A stretch of 35,461 nucleotides of DNA from Acidobacteriota bacterium (GTDB lineage: Bacteria; Acidobacteriota; Blastocatellia; UBA7656): NCBI GenBank assembly GCA_016201275.1, contig JACQDB010000119.1, positions 1-35,461 of the forward strand, in the 5' to 3' direction. Positions within the stretch are counted from its first letter, which is position 1; every line of letters starts with the position of its first letter. Under the pieces are notes generated by a model. It was not told the origin of the DNA and ran no database searches. It saw nothing but the letters and a program-made list of their open reading frames with translations. This document shows positions 7,440 to 16,519 of the stretch, in pieces. A program made the position numbers and the translations under genes.

Positions 7440-9768
7440 GCGTATTGAAAAATTGGTGCTGCATAAATTTCGCGGCGCGACGACAAAAACGATTCTGGAG
7501 TTTGACAGCAAAAAGCCTATGGCTTTAATCTTCGGCGAAAACGGCACAGGCAAATCCAGCATCATTGACGCCATTGATTTTCTCTTCAACAAATCAGGCG
7601 GCTCAATCAAAACGCGCAGTTCGACGGATGAGAAAAAACATCTCGCCTCGATTGGCAATAAAGCTAAAGATTTTGCCGTAGAATTGACTTATGGAAGTGA
7701 CCAATGGGTTGGCGTACATACCGGCAAAGAGATTGTTATCAACGGCAATTCATCGCTTCCTCAAGCTTTCATTCTAAGGCGCAGCCAGTTATTACGATTG
7801 GTCGAAGCCAGCCCCGCAGATAGTTACAAAGAGTTGCGCCGCTTCATAGACGTTCAAAACGTCGAAGACAGCGAACAGGCATTACGCAATGCTTTCAATG
7901 AAGCCAAGAGTCGTTTGAACTCGTGGACAGGACAAAAAGTTGAAGCAGATGCAGCTTTGCATGAACTTTGGCAGGGCGAAGGCTCTCCCAACAATACCGA
8001 GATAGATTGGGCATCTGAAAAAAAACGAGCCGATACGCAAAAACTACAAGCATCACTGTCTGAAACCCTAACCATACTACAGCAATTTGCGGCGGCGCTG
8101 ATGCAACAGAATAACTATCAAACGGCTCAACAAACTTTGCGGAGCAAGACACAGGAGTGGACTCAACTGCAAAATCAAATCTCTGCTGGTTCGCAAACCC
8201 AGGAAGCAAATCGCAAGCTCGTGCAGATGCTCAAGCAAGTCGAAAGCTATCTTGCAGCGCCTCTCGACAAAGACCATTGTCCTACTTGCCTTTCTACATA
8301 CCAGGTGGATAAGTTGCGCCGCGAAGTCGCAACACGCATAGCCGATATGACCGTGGCAGATGAAGTGAACGCAAAATTTGCCGACGCCGAAAAAGCCACG
8401 CAAAACGCCCATGCGGTCGTCGAACAATCGCGCAAGAATTTTACACAGGCGGCGCAGACCTGCACTTTATCGCTGCAAAAGTCTAAATTGCCGGAGATCG
8501 ACAAAGCAAAAATAGATTGGACGACTTACAGTCAACTTTTGAGCGGCGACACCCAACTGCAGGCTACAGAAGCCGAACGCTTATTGAGCGATACCAATTT
8601 GCTCCGCCTACAGTTGGAAAAGTTGAAAGCGCAAATGCAGAAGGACTTGAGCCAGCACAAAGCCATCACACAAGCGTATGAGCGCGTCGTCAATGCTGGA
8701 CAACAAGCCACCGAACAAGACTTGGTCACGCAAAAACTGAAACAGGTTCTGGACGTGGTTCACGACATCCGTATAGCTTTTACCGATCAGGTGCTGGAGG
8801 CTGTGAAAAATGAATGCAGCCGTCTCTATTCGCGCCTACACCCGGACGAACCATACACCCTCACTAGGCTTTTTCTAAATTTGAAGACCAAAGGCTCGCT
8901 TCATCTAGCGGCGCATTTCGACGGTTACGACGAGGTTTCGCCGCAAGCCTATTTCAGTGAGTCTCACCTCGACACGCTTGGATTTTGTTTATGGCTTGCC
9001 ATAGCCAAATTATCGAGCAACGGAAATGCGTTGGTGGTTTTGGACGATGCTTTCACCTCCGTTGACGCGCAACATATTGACCGCATCATTGACCTGCTTA
9101 CGGATGAATCTGATTCTTTTAATCAAATCATTATCACGACACACTCGCGCCGTTGGCTTGATAAATATCGCAATAGTGATAAACCAAAGAACAAAACGTA
9201 TGTATTGGAGTTATTGCGATGGCAACGCATGACAGGCATTTGCGCGATGGAAAGCAAACTGGAGGTCGCGGAACTCAGAGAAAAACTTAATCCTTTCCAA
9301 AAGTTGGACCGTCAGGCGGTCTGTTCTCAAGCGGGCGTGTTGTTAGAGCGCGCTCTGGATCATCTGGCTAAGTTATACGGCTGCCGTATGGCGAGGAACC
9401 GGGACAACGCCTATACTTTGAAACCGTTGTGTGACGCGACCAAAGAGTTGTTCAAAAAAATCAAAATCAAACGCTTACGAAAAGACGCTTCGGGAGTCAT
9501 CATTGAGCCGAATAATTACGAGCCGTCTTTGCAGCCTTTGTGGCAAAAGATCAGCGACCATGTGATTGTTCGCAATCAAGTTGGAGCGCATTTCAATGCC
9601 AATGCCGTCGAATACAGCGATGCCGACATTGAGGATTTTGGACACTACGCGGTTGATATAGTTTCAGGGTTGGTTTGCCATACCTGCGATTCTCTGGCGC
9701 AAACCAACAAAGGAGCGTACTTTGCCTGCGGCTGTGGAATGTTGCGGATGGAGCCTTATAAAATTTGA
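7432..9768 (+). CDS. SMC/Rad50-like ATPase with zinc hook and HEPN-like C-terminal domain
   Basis: The 778-aa protein has an N-terminal ABC half-domain with Walker A GENGTGKSS (35-43), then a coiled coil with a zinc-hook CPTC (C283, C286), a second coiled coil, a signature-like SESHLDTLGFC, and Walker B VVLDDAFTSVD (D538, D539). After the ATPase head comes an extra domain of about 170 residues. It contains RNQVGAH (R714 to H720), matching the RX4-6H signature of HEPN nucleases, and ends in Cys pairs C749/C752 and C766/C768 that look like a zinc ribbon. The layout recalls RloC, where a zinc-hook ATPase controls an anticodon nuclease next to a type I R-M system. The nuclease assignment is inference from one motif. 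The usual PrrC/RloC catalytic triad was not recognised. Confidence 0.88.
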   Translation: MNKRIEKLVLHKFRGATTKTILEFDSKKPMALIFGENGTGKSSIIDAIDFLFNKSGGSIKTRSSTDEKKHLASIGNKAKDFAVELTYGSDQWVGVHTGKEIVINGNSSLPQAFILRRSQLLRLVEASPADSYKELRRFIDVQNVEDSEQALRNAFNEAKSRLNSWTGQKVEADAALHELWQGEGSPNNTEIDWASEKKRADTQKLQASLSETLTILQQFAAALMQQNNYQTAQQTLRSKTQEWTQLQNQISAGSQTQEANRKLVQMLKQVESYLAAPLDKDHCPTCLSTYQVDKLRREVATRIADMTVADEVNAKFADAEKATQNAHAVVEQSRKNFTQAAQTCTLSLQKSKLPEIDKAKIDWTTYSQLLSGDTQLQATEAERLLSDTNLLRLQLEKLKAQMQKDLSQHKAITQAYERVVNAGQQATEQDLVTQKLKQVLDVVHDIRIAFTDQVLEAVKNECSRLYSRLHPDEPYTLTRLFLNLKTKGSLHLAAHFDGYDEVSPQAYFSESHLDTLGFCLWLAIAKLSSNGNALVVLDDAFTSVDAQHIDRIIDLLTDESDSFNQIIITTHSRRWLDKYRNSDKPKNKTYVLELLRWQRMTGICAMESKLEVAELREKLNPFQKLDRQAVCSQAGVLLERALDHLAKLYGCRMARNRDNAYTLKPLCDATKELFKKIKIKRLRKDASGVIIEPNNYEPSLQPLWQKISDHVIVRNQVGAHFNANAVEYSDADIEDFGHYAVDIVSGLVCHTCDSLAQTNKGAYFACGCGMLRMEPYKI

Positions 9769-9789
9769 AAGCCGTTTATGAGTATCTCT

Positions 9790-9885
9790 ATGAGCAAACC
9801 AACGAAGCTGGAATTGACTTGGATAGACAAAGAGCGGCATTCGCCGTTCCCATCCTTTCGCGTCTTTGGCGAGCATCGTTTATAA
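9790..9885 (+). pseudogene. Duplicated 5' end of the mod gene (remnant)
   Basis: The sequence from ATG 9790 repeats the start of mod at 10631 almost base for base for about 45 nt; both encode MSKPTKLELTWI. It then diverges and stops at TAA after 31 codons. The two copies differ at some silent and some coding positions, so the duplication is not brand new. The toxin-antitoxin pair lies between the copies, which suggests that mod once began here and that its start was duplicated or rebuilt when the pair was inserted. Confidence 0.7.
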
Positions 9886-9886
9886 T
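9881..9886 (+). promoter_or_regulatory. Candidate -10 box for the toxin-antitoxin pair
   Basis: A perfect TATAAT lies 19 bases before the antitoxin ATG. A matching -35 box is weak (TTTCGC at 9856-9861, 19-nt spacer). Its own promoter would fit an independently acquired module. Confidence 0.4.
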
Positions 9887-9905
9887 CGGATTTTGGAGAA
9901 AAGCC

Positions 9906-10136
9906 ATGCAAGACATCCAAGAGATTTACACAACAACTATCGCGTCTTTGCCGTCGGAAGCGAGATTGAGGCTGGCAGCATTGATAATAAATAGACTAGC
10001 CGAATCGCAAACCTCATCCGCGCCGCGCCAATCCGTGCGACAGATGGTTAAGAGAATGCCTAAGCAAAGACTCTTCCAAACTGCCGCCGAAGTTGATGAC
10101 TACCTGAAAGAGGAGCGCGAATCTTGGGAACATTGA
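9906..10136 (+). CDS. Antitoxin partner of a PIN toxin
   Basis: The 76-aa protein begins with a helical segment (SLPSEARLRLAALIINRLAE) and ends with RLFQTAAEVDDYLKEERESW, a tail seen in small antitoxins that precede PIN-domain toxins (from memory). Its C-terminus would thread into the toxin active site. I chose ATG 9906 because GGAGA precedes it by about 6 bases and the frame further upstream lies in the mod remnant. It overlaps the toxin start by 13 nt. It should repress the operon and neutralise the toxin. Confidence 0.78.
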   Translation: MQDIQEIYTTTIASLPSEARLRLAALIINRLAESQTSSAPRQSVRQMVKRMPKQRLFQTAAEVDDYLKEERESWEH

Positions 10137-10561
10137 GCTTGCCTTCTCAAGGGCTGATTTATATTGATACCGCACCGCTGATTTACAGCGTTGAACAACA
10201 TCCCGATTATGGCAATTTGCTTGCGCCTTTGTGGGAGGCGTCAGAAGCGGGTCAAATTCAGGTGGTTGCCAGCCAATTGCTTTTACTGGAAGTTCTGACC
10301 GGCGTGTTGAAACGCAACGACGCAGAGTTGCTGTCTGACTATGAACGTGTGTTGACGGCTTCCGAATTAAATCTTGTTCCGATTAGCGCGTCTATCTTAC
10401 GCGAAGCGGCTCACCTTCGCGCCACAATGAATTTAAAAACACCGGATGCCATACACGCGGCGACAGCTTTGACCGTCGGATGCGTACAATTTATTACCAA
10501 CGACTTTGAGTTTCGCCGCCTATCACAATTGAATGTGGTCATACTCAAAGAACTGATCTGA
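10124..10561 (+). CDS. PIN-domain ribonuclease toxin, VapC-like
   Basis: The 145-aa protein has the four acidic positions of a PIN nuclease: D15 in IYIDTAP, E56 in LLLLEVLTG, D108 in KTPDAIHAATA and D127 in FITNDFEF. PIN toxins are Mg2+-dependent RNases that block translation. The likely start is TTG 10124, with GAGGAG about 9 bases upstream, inside the antitoxin gene; an in-frame ATG is absent from the N-terminal region. The pair sits between the SMC-like ATPase and mod, which is an unusual place and points to insertion into the R-M operon. The target RNA cannot be told. Confidence 0.9.
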   Translation: MGTLSLPSQGLIYIDTAPLIYSVEQHPDYGNLLAPLWEASEAGQIQVVASQLLLLEVLTGVLKRNDAELLSDYERVLTASELNLVPISASILREAAHLRATMNLKTPDAIHAATALTVGCVQFITNDFEFRRLSQLNVVILKELI

Positions 10562-10630
10562 AACAACCGATTTAATGCGCTCGAAATTTCCATACATAGT
10601 TTTGCGTGTTGAACAAATAATCGAAGAACG

Positions 10631-12347
10631 ATGAGCAAACCAACGAAACTGGAATTGACTTGGATAGGCAAGGACAAGCGCCCGCGACTTGAGCCGCGCA
10701 TCTTGCTCGAAGACGAAGCACTATCGTATCACGCGGCGCATCGCGTCAGTGAACATGACAGCTTCGACAATCGCTTGATACACGGCGATAATTTGCTGGC
10801 ATTGAAGTCTTTGGAACAGAGCTTGCAGGGGGGGGGTCAAATGTATCTACATTGATCCGCCTTACAACACCGGCTCGGCTTTCACACATTACGACGACGG
10901 CATAGAGCATTCGCTGTGGCTTTCGTTGATGCGTGACCGCTTGGAAATCCTCAGATCACTACTCACCCCTGACGGCTCCCTCTGGATTACGATTGATGAT
11001 AACGAAGCACACTATTTGAAAGTGCTGTGCGATGAAGTTTTCGGCAGGGCAAATTTCGTTGCGAACGTTATTTGGCAAAAAAAATCTTCTCCCTCAAATG
11101 ATGCAAAATGGATTTCTGATAATCATGACCATATTCTCGTCTATGCAAAAAATAAAGAATTTTGGAGACCAACAAAATTAGAAAGAACAGATGAGCAAAA
11201 CCGTATCTATAGACACTCTGATGAATATGATGGAGTGGGTGAAGACGGAAAAATATATGGACGCGGCCCTTGGTTTCCCGGTGATATGACAGTCAAAACG
11301 ATAAGTGAAAATGCCTTATATGAAATTATTACCCCTTCAGGAAGAGTCGTTAAACCTACAGACGGGCGAGCTTGGGTTTATTCCAAAGGAAAATTTGATG
11401 AGTTGTTAAAAGATAAGCGAATAACCTTTGGGAAAAATAAGGACAATAAGCCTTGTATAAAAAGATTTTTGACAGAAGTTGAAAATTCTAAAATAGTGCC
11501 TAAATCTGTTTGGCTCTATGAAGAAGTTGGTGAAAATCGAAACGCTCGACAAGAAGTTAAAAAATTTAATTCTATAAATCCTTTCGGCACACCTAAACCG
11601 GAACGATTACTTCAACGCATTATTCATCTCGCAACACAGCCCGGCGACATTGTGCTTGATTCGTTTGCCGGTTCGGGAACGACCGGAGCCGTCGCGCACA
11701 AAATGAATCGGCGTTGGGTGATGATTGAACTCGGCGAACATTGCCACACCCACATCATCCCGCGTCTCAAAAAAGTCATTGACGGCACAGACGAGGGCGG
11801 CATCTCGAAAGCCGTCAACTGGCAAGGCGGCGGCGGCTTTCGCTACTATCGTCTAGCGCCATCGTTGCTTGAACGCGACAAGTGGGGCAACTGGATTATC
11901 AATAAATCCTACAACGCCGCGATGCTTGCCGAAGCCGTCTGCAAACACGAAGGCTTTACTTACGCGCCTTCTGAAACCCTTTACTGGCAACAAGGGCATT
12001 CTTCCGAACGCGATTTCATTTATGTCACCACGCAAACCTTGAACCGTGAACAACTCGCCGCACTCGCCGAAGAGGTGGGCGATGATCGCTCGCTCCTCGT
12101 CTGTTGCAGCGCCTTCAAAGCCCAACCTGACGCCTTCCCAAATCTGACTTTGAAGAAAATCCCTAACACCGTTTTGCATCGCTGCGAATGGGGACGCGAC
12201 GATTACAGTTTGCAGATTGCTAACTTGCCACTCGCGCCGGTCGTTGAAGAAACGGCGCAAGCGCCAAGGGCTTCGTCCGCAACAAAACTAAAGCGCGCAA
12301 AGGAAATGTCCATGCCGCTCTTTGAACAAGGAGACGAACGCGAATGA
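10631..12347 (+). CDS. mod: Type III-like DNA methyltransferase (mod), frameshifted at a G9 tract
   Basis: Two overlapping frames make one gene. The first, from ATG 10631, gives the usual start (MSKPTKLELTWIGK, then RLIHGDNLLALKSL) and crosses a G9 run at 10828-10836 into TGA at 10853. The next frame reads VKCIYIDPPYNTGSAF and continues to 12347. One G fewer joins them into about 571 aa. The motif order is DPPY (motif IV), target recognition region, then DSFAGSGTTGAVA (AdoMet-binding motif I). This is the beta order of type III Mod adenine methyltransferases (N6_N4_Mtase family). The middle part (about 11060-11600) is AT-rich compared with its flanks. It overlaps res by 4 nt. The shift may be phase variation or a homopolymer sequencing error. 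Confidence 0.9.
10828..10836 (+). repeat. G9 homopolymer, possible phase-variation switch
   Basis: Nine consecutive G lie just upstream of the catalytic DPPYN codons of mod. With 8 (or 11) G the full frame is open; with 9 it ends 5 codons after the tract. Contingency poly-G tracts of this length are known from phase-variable genes in other bacteria. Confidence 0.65.
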
Positions 12348-15085
12348 ATCGCCACATCAACGCCATCAGTGGGCGGCTTTCGTTACGCCCGCCACAACGT
12401 CAATCCTTAGAAATCCTCTCGCACATAACCGAAATTCTGCCGCTTGAAAAAGGCGCAGATAGTGCAGAATCTTTGCGCCTTATCAATGCGGAATATCCAA
12501 CGGTTACGGACTTCGAGCGCGACTTCCCTTCGCTGTGTTTTGCGCTGGCAACCGGCGTAGGCAAGACGCGCTTGATGGGCGCCTTCATCGCCTATTTGCA
12601 TCTGGCAAAAGGCATCAGACATTTCTTTGTGCTGGCACCGAATTTGACTATCTATAACAAGCTGATTGCCGATTTTACGCCCAACCATCCCAAGTACGTT
12701 TTGCAAGGCATAGCCGAATTCGCGCAGGAGCCGCCGGAAATTATCACCGGCGACAATTATGAATCGGGGCGCGGCGTAAGAGAGCGAGACTTGTTTGGCG
12801 AACGCGGCATTCACATCAATGTTTTCAACATCTCGAAGATCAATTCCGAAACTCGCGGCGGACGCGAGCCGCGCATCAAGCGGCTTTCGGAATACATAGG
12901 GCAAAGCTATTTCGATTATCTGGCGGAACTCAATGACTTGGTTTTATTGATGGATGAATCGCATCGTTATCGCGCCTCTGCGGGAGTTCGCGCCATCAAC
13001 GAATTGAAACCTATTCTCGGATTGGAATTGACCGCCACGCCGCAAATCGAAGCAGGCAGCAAACCCCTTGCGTTTAAGAATGTCATTTACAGCTATGCAC
13101 TTTCACAGGCTCTGAGCGATGGTTTTGTCAAAGAGCCTGCGGTTGCCACTAGAGAAAATTTCGACCCCAAAAATTACACGGCAGAACAACTTGAAGAATT
13201 AAAAATCGCCGATGGCGTAAGGATTCACGAAAGCACCAAGGTCGAGCTTGAGACCTTTGCAAAACAGCATGACTTGCTGATTGTGAAGCCCTTTATGTTG
13301 ATAGTGGCGCGTGACACAGAACACGCCAACGCCCTGATGACGCAAATCAAGAGCGCTGATTTTTTTGCCGGACACTATAAAGAGCGCGTCATTACAGTGC
13401 ATTCAAATCAACGCGGTGAAGAGGCTGACGAAACCGTTGCGCGTTTGCTGGCGGTTGAAAAGACCGACGAGCCTACGGAGATTGTCATTCACGTCAATAT
13501 GTTGAAAGAGGGTTGGGACGTGACCAACCTCTACACCATTGTGCCACTGCGCGCCGCTAATTCACGCACCTTGGTCGAGCAATCCATAGGGCGCGGCTTG
13601 CGTCTGCCTTACGGACGACGGGTAGGCGTTTCGGCGGTTGACCGTTTGACCATTGTGGCGCACGACAAGTTTCAAGAGATCGTTGACGAAGCCAATAAAC
13701 CCGATTCGGTCATCCGCCTAGTCCCTGTTTATATAGGGCGCGATGTCGCGCAAGAACAGAAAAAATCTGTCACCGTAGAGCCAACCATCATCGCTGCTTT
13801 GACCAGTCAACTCAAGGCGACAGAGTTACAGAGTGCGCCACCAGCTCAAAGCCTTGACGGAGTTGAGGTAATGCCACAAGGGCAAAGCAAGGTGCCGCAA
13901 CTTGTGCAACAACCGATGCGCTTCGATAATCTTGAAGAGCAGCAAATCGCCAGAGTCACGCTGGAAACGATTCGCAAATTTGAGCGATTGCCGCGCTCTG
14001 CTGATTTGCAGAAGCCTGAAATCCAAGCCGAAATCGTCCGCGCCGTCGCACAAGCTTACATCCCTGTAGCGCAAAACGCGCTGCCCGGATTGGCAAGCCA
14101 ACCAAACATCGAGCGCCTTGTAGCGCAGACCACCGAACTCTTTATTGAGCTCTCCATTGATATTCCAAAAATCGTCGTCACCCCGAAAGGCGAAGTGGCA
14201 TACGGCTACAACGATTTCGATTTAGACACCAGCGGCATCAGCTTGCAACCTGTGGCGATGGATATACTGATTCAACATCTGCATAGCAATGAACGCGAAA
14301 TGCTGGCAAGCAAGAGCCTCGCGCAAGAGACGCGCTTGGAAGATTACATCGTCCGCGCCTTGATTGATTATGACGACATTTCGTATGACGACCATGCAGA
14401 TATGCTCTACAAATTGGCAGGGCAATTGACGGCGCACCTGCGCTCTTATTTGCCGGATGAAGAGGCGCTCACCAATGTCTTGCAATATCATCAACAACGT
14501 CTGGCGGCAGCCGTACACGCGCAGATGCAAGCCCAGCAATGGCAAGGCGCGACCGACTACGCGGTGAATGTCACACGCGGCTTTACGAGCTTGCGCTCAA
14601 ACAGTTATTCCGTTGGCGTTGGCGAAGGCGTGAGAGATTTCCGCGCTCCCGTCAGTGAGCGGCAGAACATCCGCAGTATGCACTTTGGCGGCTTTCGGCG
14701 TTGCCTCTATCCTGTACAGAAATTTGATTCGGATTCAGAGCGACGTTTTGCGGTGATTCTGGAAGATGCTTCGGAAGTCTTGAAATGGTTTAAACCGACA
14801 CGCGGACAGTTACAGATTTACTACACCAGAGATCATTTATATGAGCCGGATTTTGTCGTTGAAACAGCGACGGCAAAACTTTTGTGCGAGCCGAAACGCG
14901 CTTCGGAGATAGAAGACGAGGAGGTGAAAGCGAAAGCGCGCGCGGCTATCGCGTGGTGCCGCCAAGCAACTGAACATGAACTCGCGCATGGTGGAAAGTC
15001 TTGGCACTATTTACTCATCCCGCATGATGCGATGCTCTCGAATATGACAATAGGCGGCTTGATCGCAACCTATAATTTATCGTAA
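12344..15085 (+). CDS. res: Type III-like restriction subunit (Res): SF2 helicase plus PD-(D/E)xK nuclease
   Basis: The 913-aa protein starts with a ResIII/DEAD-type helicase: motif I ATGVGKTR (69-76), motif II DESH (204-207), TATPQ, and a C-terminal helicase lobe with HVNMLKEGWDVTN and EQSIGRGLRLPYGRR. Near the C-terminus, PDFVVE..LLCEPK supplies D836, E849 and K851, a PD-(D/E)xK endonuclease site. Res forms a complex with Mod, uses ATP to signal between two sites and cuts DNA near unmodified sequences. It depends on Mod for target recognition, so in the present mod-off state it should be inactive as a restriction enzyme. ATG 12344 overlaps the mod stop (ATGA), indicating translational coupling. 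All motifs look intact. Confidence 0.93.
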   Translation: MNRHINAISGRLSLRPPQRQSLEILSHITEILPLEKGADSAESLRLINAEYPTVTDFERDFPSLCFALATGVGKTRLMGAFIAYLHLAKGIRHFFVLAPNLTIYNKLIADFTPNHPKYVLQGIAEFAQEPPEIITGDNYESGRGVRERDLFGERGIHINVFNISKINSETRGGREPRIKRLSEYIGQSYFDYLAELNDLVLLMDESHRYRASAGVRAINELKPILGLELTATPQIEAGSKPLAFKNVIYSYALSQALSDGFVKEPAVATRENFDPKNYTAEQLEELKIADGVRIHESTKVELETFAKQHDLLIVKPFMLIVARDTEHANALMTQIKSADFFAGHYKERVITVHSNQRGEEADETVARLLAVEKTDEPTEIVIHVNMLKEGWDVTNLYTIVPLRAANSRTLVEQSIGRGLRLPYGRRVGVSAVDRLTIVAHDKFQEIVDEANKPDSVIRLVPVYIGRDVAQEQKKSVTVEPTIIAALTSQLKATELQSAPPAQSLDGVEVMPQGQSKVPQLVQQPMRFDNLEEQQIARVTLETIRKFERLPRSADLQKPEIQAEIVRAVAQAYIPVAQNALPGLASQPNIERLVAQTTELFIELSIDIPKIVVTPKGEVAYGYNDFDLDTSGISLQPVAMDILIQHLHSNEREMLASKSLAQETRLEDYIVRALIDYDDISYDDHADMLYKLAGQLTAHLRSYLPDEEALTNVLQYHQQRLAAAVHAQMQAQQWQGATDYAVNVTRGFTSLRSNSYSVGVGEGVRDFRAPVSERQNIRSMHFGGFRRCLYPVQKFDSDSERRFAVILEDASEVLKWFKPTRGQLQIYYTRDHLYEPDFVVETATAKLLCEPKRASEIEDEEVKAKARAAIAWCRQATEHELAHGGKSWHYLLIPHDAMLSNMTIGGLIATYNLS

Positions 15086-15268
15086 TCCGGCAGCCGGATT
15101 TACCCCGCAGAGGCACAGACTTCTGTGCGCCTCAGAAAAGCTTGGCGGCGCAGCCTACGTGCCGCAAAAGCGCCAGTCAATGACGCTGACAGATAGGCGT
15201 AGCCTTCGTGTGCATCAAAGCGGCAGAGCCATCGTCACTGGTTGAGAACTTCGCTAATTTTTTGGCTT
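15086..15268. other. Intergenic region with a small hairpin
   Basis: An imperfect stem-loop (GAGGCACAGA facing TCTGTGCGCCTC, about 15110-15134) lies 25-50 bases after res. It has no T-run, so it is not a classic terminator. Nothing else is recognised here. Confidence 0.4.
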
Positions 15269-15298
15269 TTGCTATATCAACACGGCGTTTGCTATTAT
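15269..15298 (+). promoter_or_regulatory. Candidate promoter for the polyprenyl synthase gene
   Basis: TTGCTA and TATTAT are separated by 18 bases, and TGC precedes the -10 box. The gene starts 86 bases further on. Confidence 0.35.
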
Positions 15299-15383
15299 TG
15301 CCGACTTCGTTAATATAAAAACAGCGAGCCAACATTCAGTCGAACGCCTGGTTTGCCGAGAGGGAACGGGAGTTTTTAGCCTT

Positions 15384-16406
15384 ATGTCCACAACTTTGAG
15401 TCTCGATGAAATCGAAGCGCAAGACCAGGTGATGTCACCCGTAGAGATTTTTTCACTCATCAAGGACGACTTGATTGGCGTCGAACAGGAGTTCGGCAAA
15501 CAGGTTGATGACGCTTCGCCCATCGTGGCTGCCATCGTCAAATACTTGCTCGAAAGCGGCGGCAAGCGCGTGCGTCCGGCGCTGGTTTTACTGGCTTCCA
15601 AACTGGTGTGTGGCGCGACAGTGCCAGCCGCCATACGCATGGGCGCGGTGATGGAGATGTTGCATTCGGCCACCTTGGTTCACGATGACATTATTGATGA
15701 AGCCTGTGTGCGGCGCGGACGCACTTCGGCAAATGTCAAATGGGGCAGCAACGTCTCGGTGTTGATTGGCGACTGGTTGTATATGACGGCCTTTGATAGC
15801 AGTCTGCGCGAACGCAGTTTTGCGATTCTCGAAACCCTTACTTCGATGACCCGCTTGATGGTCGAAGGCGAAGTCTTGCAACTCTCTTTAATCGGCAACA
15901 GCCACATCAGCGAAGTCGAGCATCTGGAAATCGTGCGCCGCAAGACCGCCTATATGTTTCGCGCCTGCGCTGAAATCGGTGCGCTGGTCGCCGACGCCAG
16001 CCATGAACAACGCCGCGCTCTGGCGCATTACGGCTTGTCCGCCGGTATTGCTTTTCAATTGGTTGACGACGTGCTGGATTTCGTTTCCACTGAAGACAAA
16101 CTAGGCAAGCCGGTGGCCAACGATTTGCGCGAAGGCAAATTGACCTTGCCGCTGATTTATCTTTTGCAGCAGCATCCCGAATATCGTCCGCAACTGGAAA
16201 CCGTCATGCAGGAACGCGGCTTTGCTTCGGTCAGCCGCGAAGCGGTGTTGGAGTGGATCAAGCAACACGGCGCATTGGAACGTGCGCGCAACGAAGCTCG
16301 CCGCTATGCCGAAGAAGCCACCGACGCCTTGAGCATCTTTCCGCCTTCCGAATATCGGCAAGCCTTGTTAAGCATTCCGCGCTTCATCATCGAACGCGAT
16401 ATGTAA
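15384..16406 (+). CDS. ispB: Polyprenyl (octaprenyl-type) diphosphate synthase
   Basis: The 340-aa enzyme condenses isopentenyl diphosphate onto an allylic diphosphate to make a long trans-polyprenyl chain, most likely the side chain of the respiratory quinone. Visible motifs are GGKRVRP (59-65), the first Asp-rich motif DDIID (101-105) with small residues upstream, and the second DDVLD (228-232). The length fits long-chain synthases such as IspB or HepT; the exact chain length is not predictable here. It is cytoplasmic. ATG 15384 follows a weak purine stretch (GGGAACGGGAG, about 13 bases upstream). It stands alone between repeat-rich gaps. Confidence 0.92.
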   Translation: MSTTLSLDEIEAQDQVMSPVEIFSLIKDDLIGVEQEFGKQVDDASPIVAAIVKYLLESGGKRVRPALVLLASKLVCGATVPAAIRMGAVMEMLHSATLVHDDIIDEACVRRGRTSANVKWGSNVSVLIGDWLYMTAFDSSLRERSFAILETLTSMTRLMVEGEVLQLSLIGNSHISEVEHLEIVRRKTAYMFRACAEIGALVADASHEQRRALAHYGLSAGIAFQLVDDVLDFVSTEDKLGKPVANDLREGKLTLPLIYLLQQHPEYRPQLETVMQERGFASVSREAVLEWIKQHGALERARNEARRYAEEATDALSIFPPSEYRQALLSIPRFIIERDM

Positions 16407-16519
16407 AATCCAAGTCCACAGTCTGGTGTCCAGCGTCCGTATGCCAACGCCAACACGCGAAATCAACGCGCCGGTATCTCGTCACCGAAACACAAGATTA
16501 AAAATTTTGTAACTACCCA

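Noticed and set aside
9765-9905. Upstream extension of the antitoxin frame
   Set aside because: It would cover the mod remnant and the TATAAT box; ATG 9906 has a good ribosome binding site.
4223-15085. DISARM system
   Set aside because: No DUF1998 (DrmB), DrmA-type helicase or phospholipase D (DrmC) gene is present, and mod/res are of type III order.
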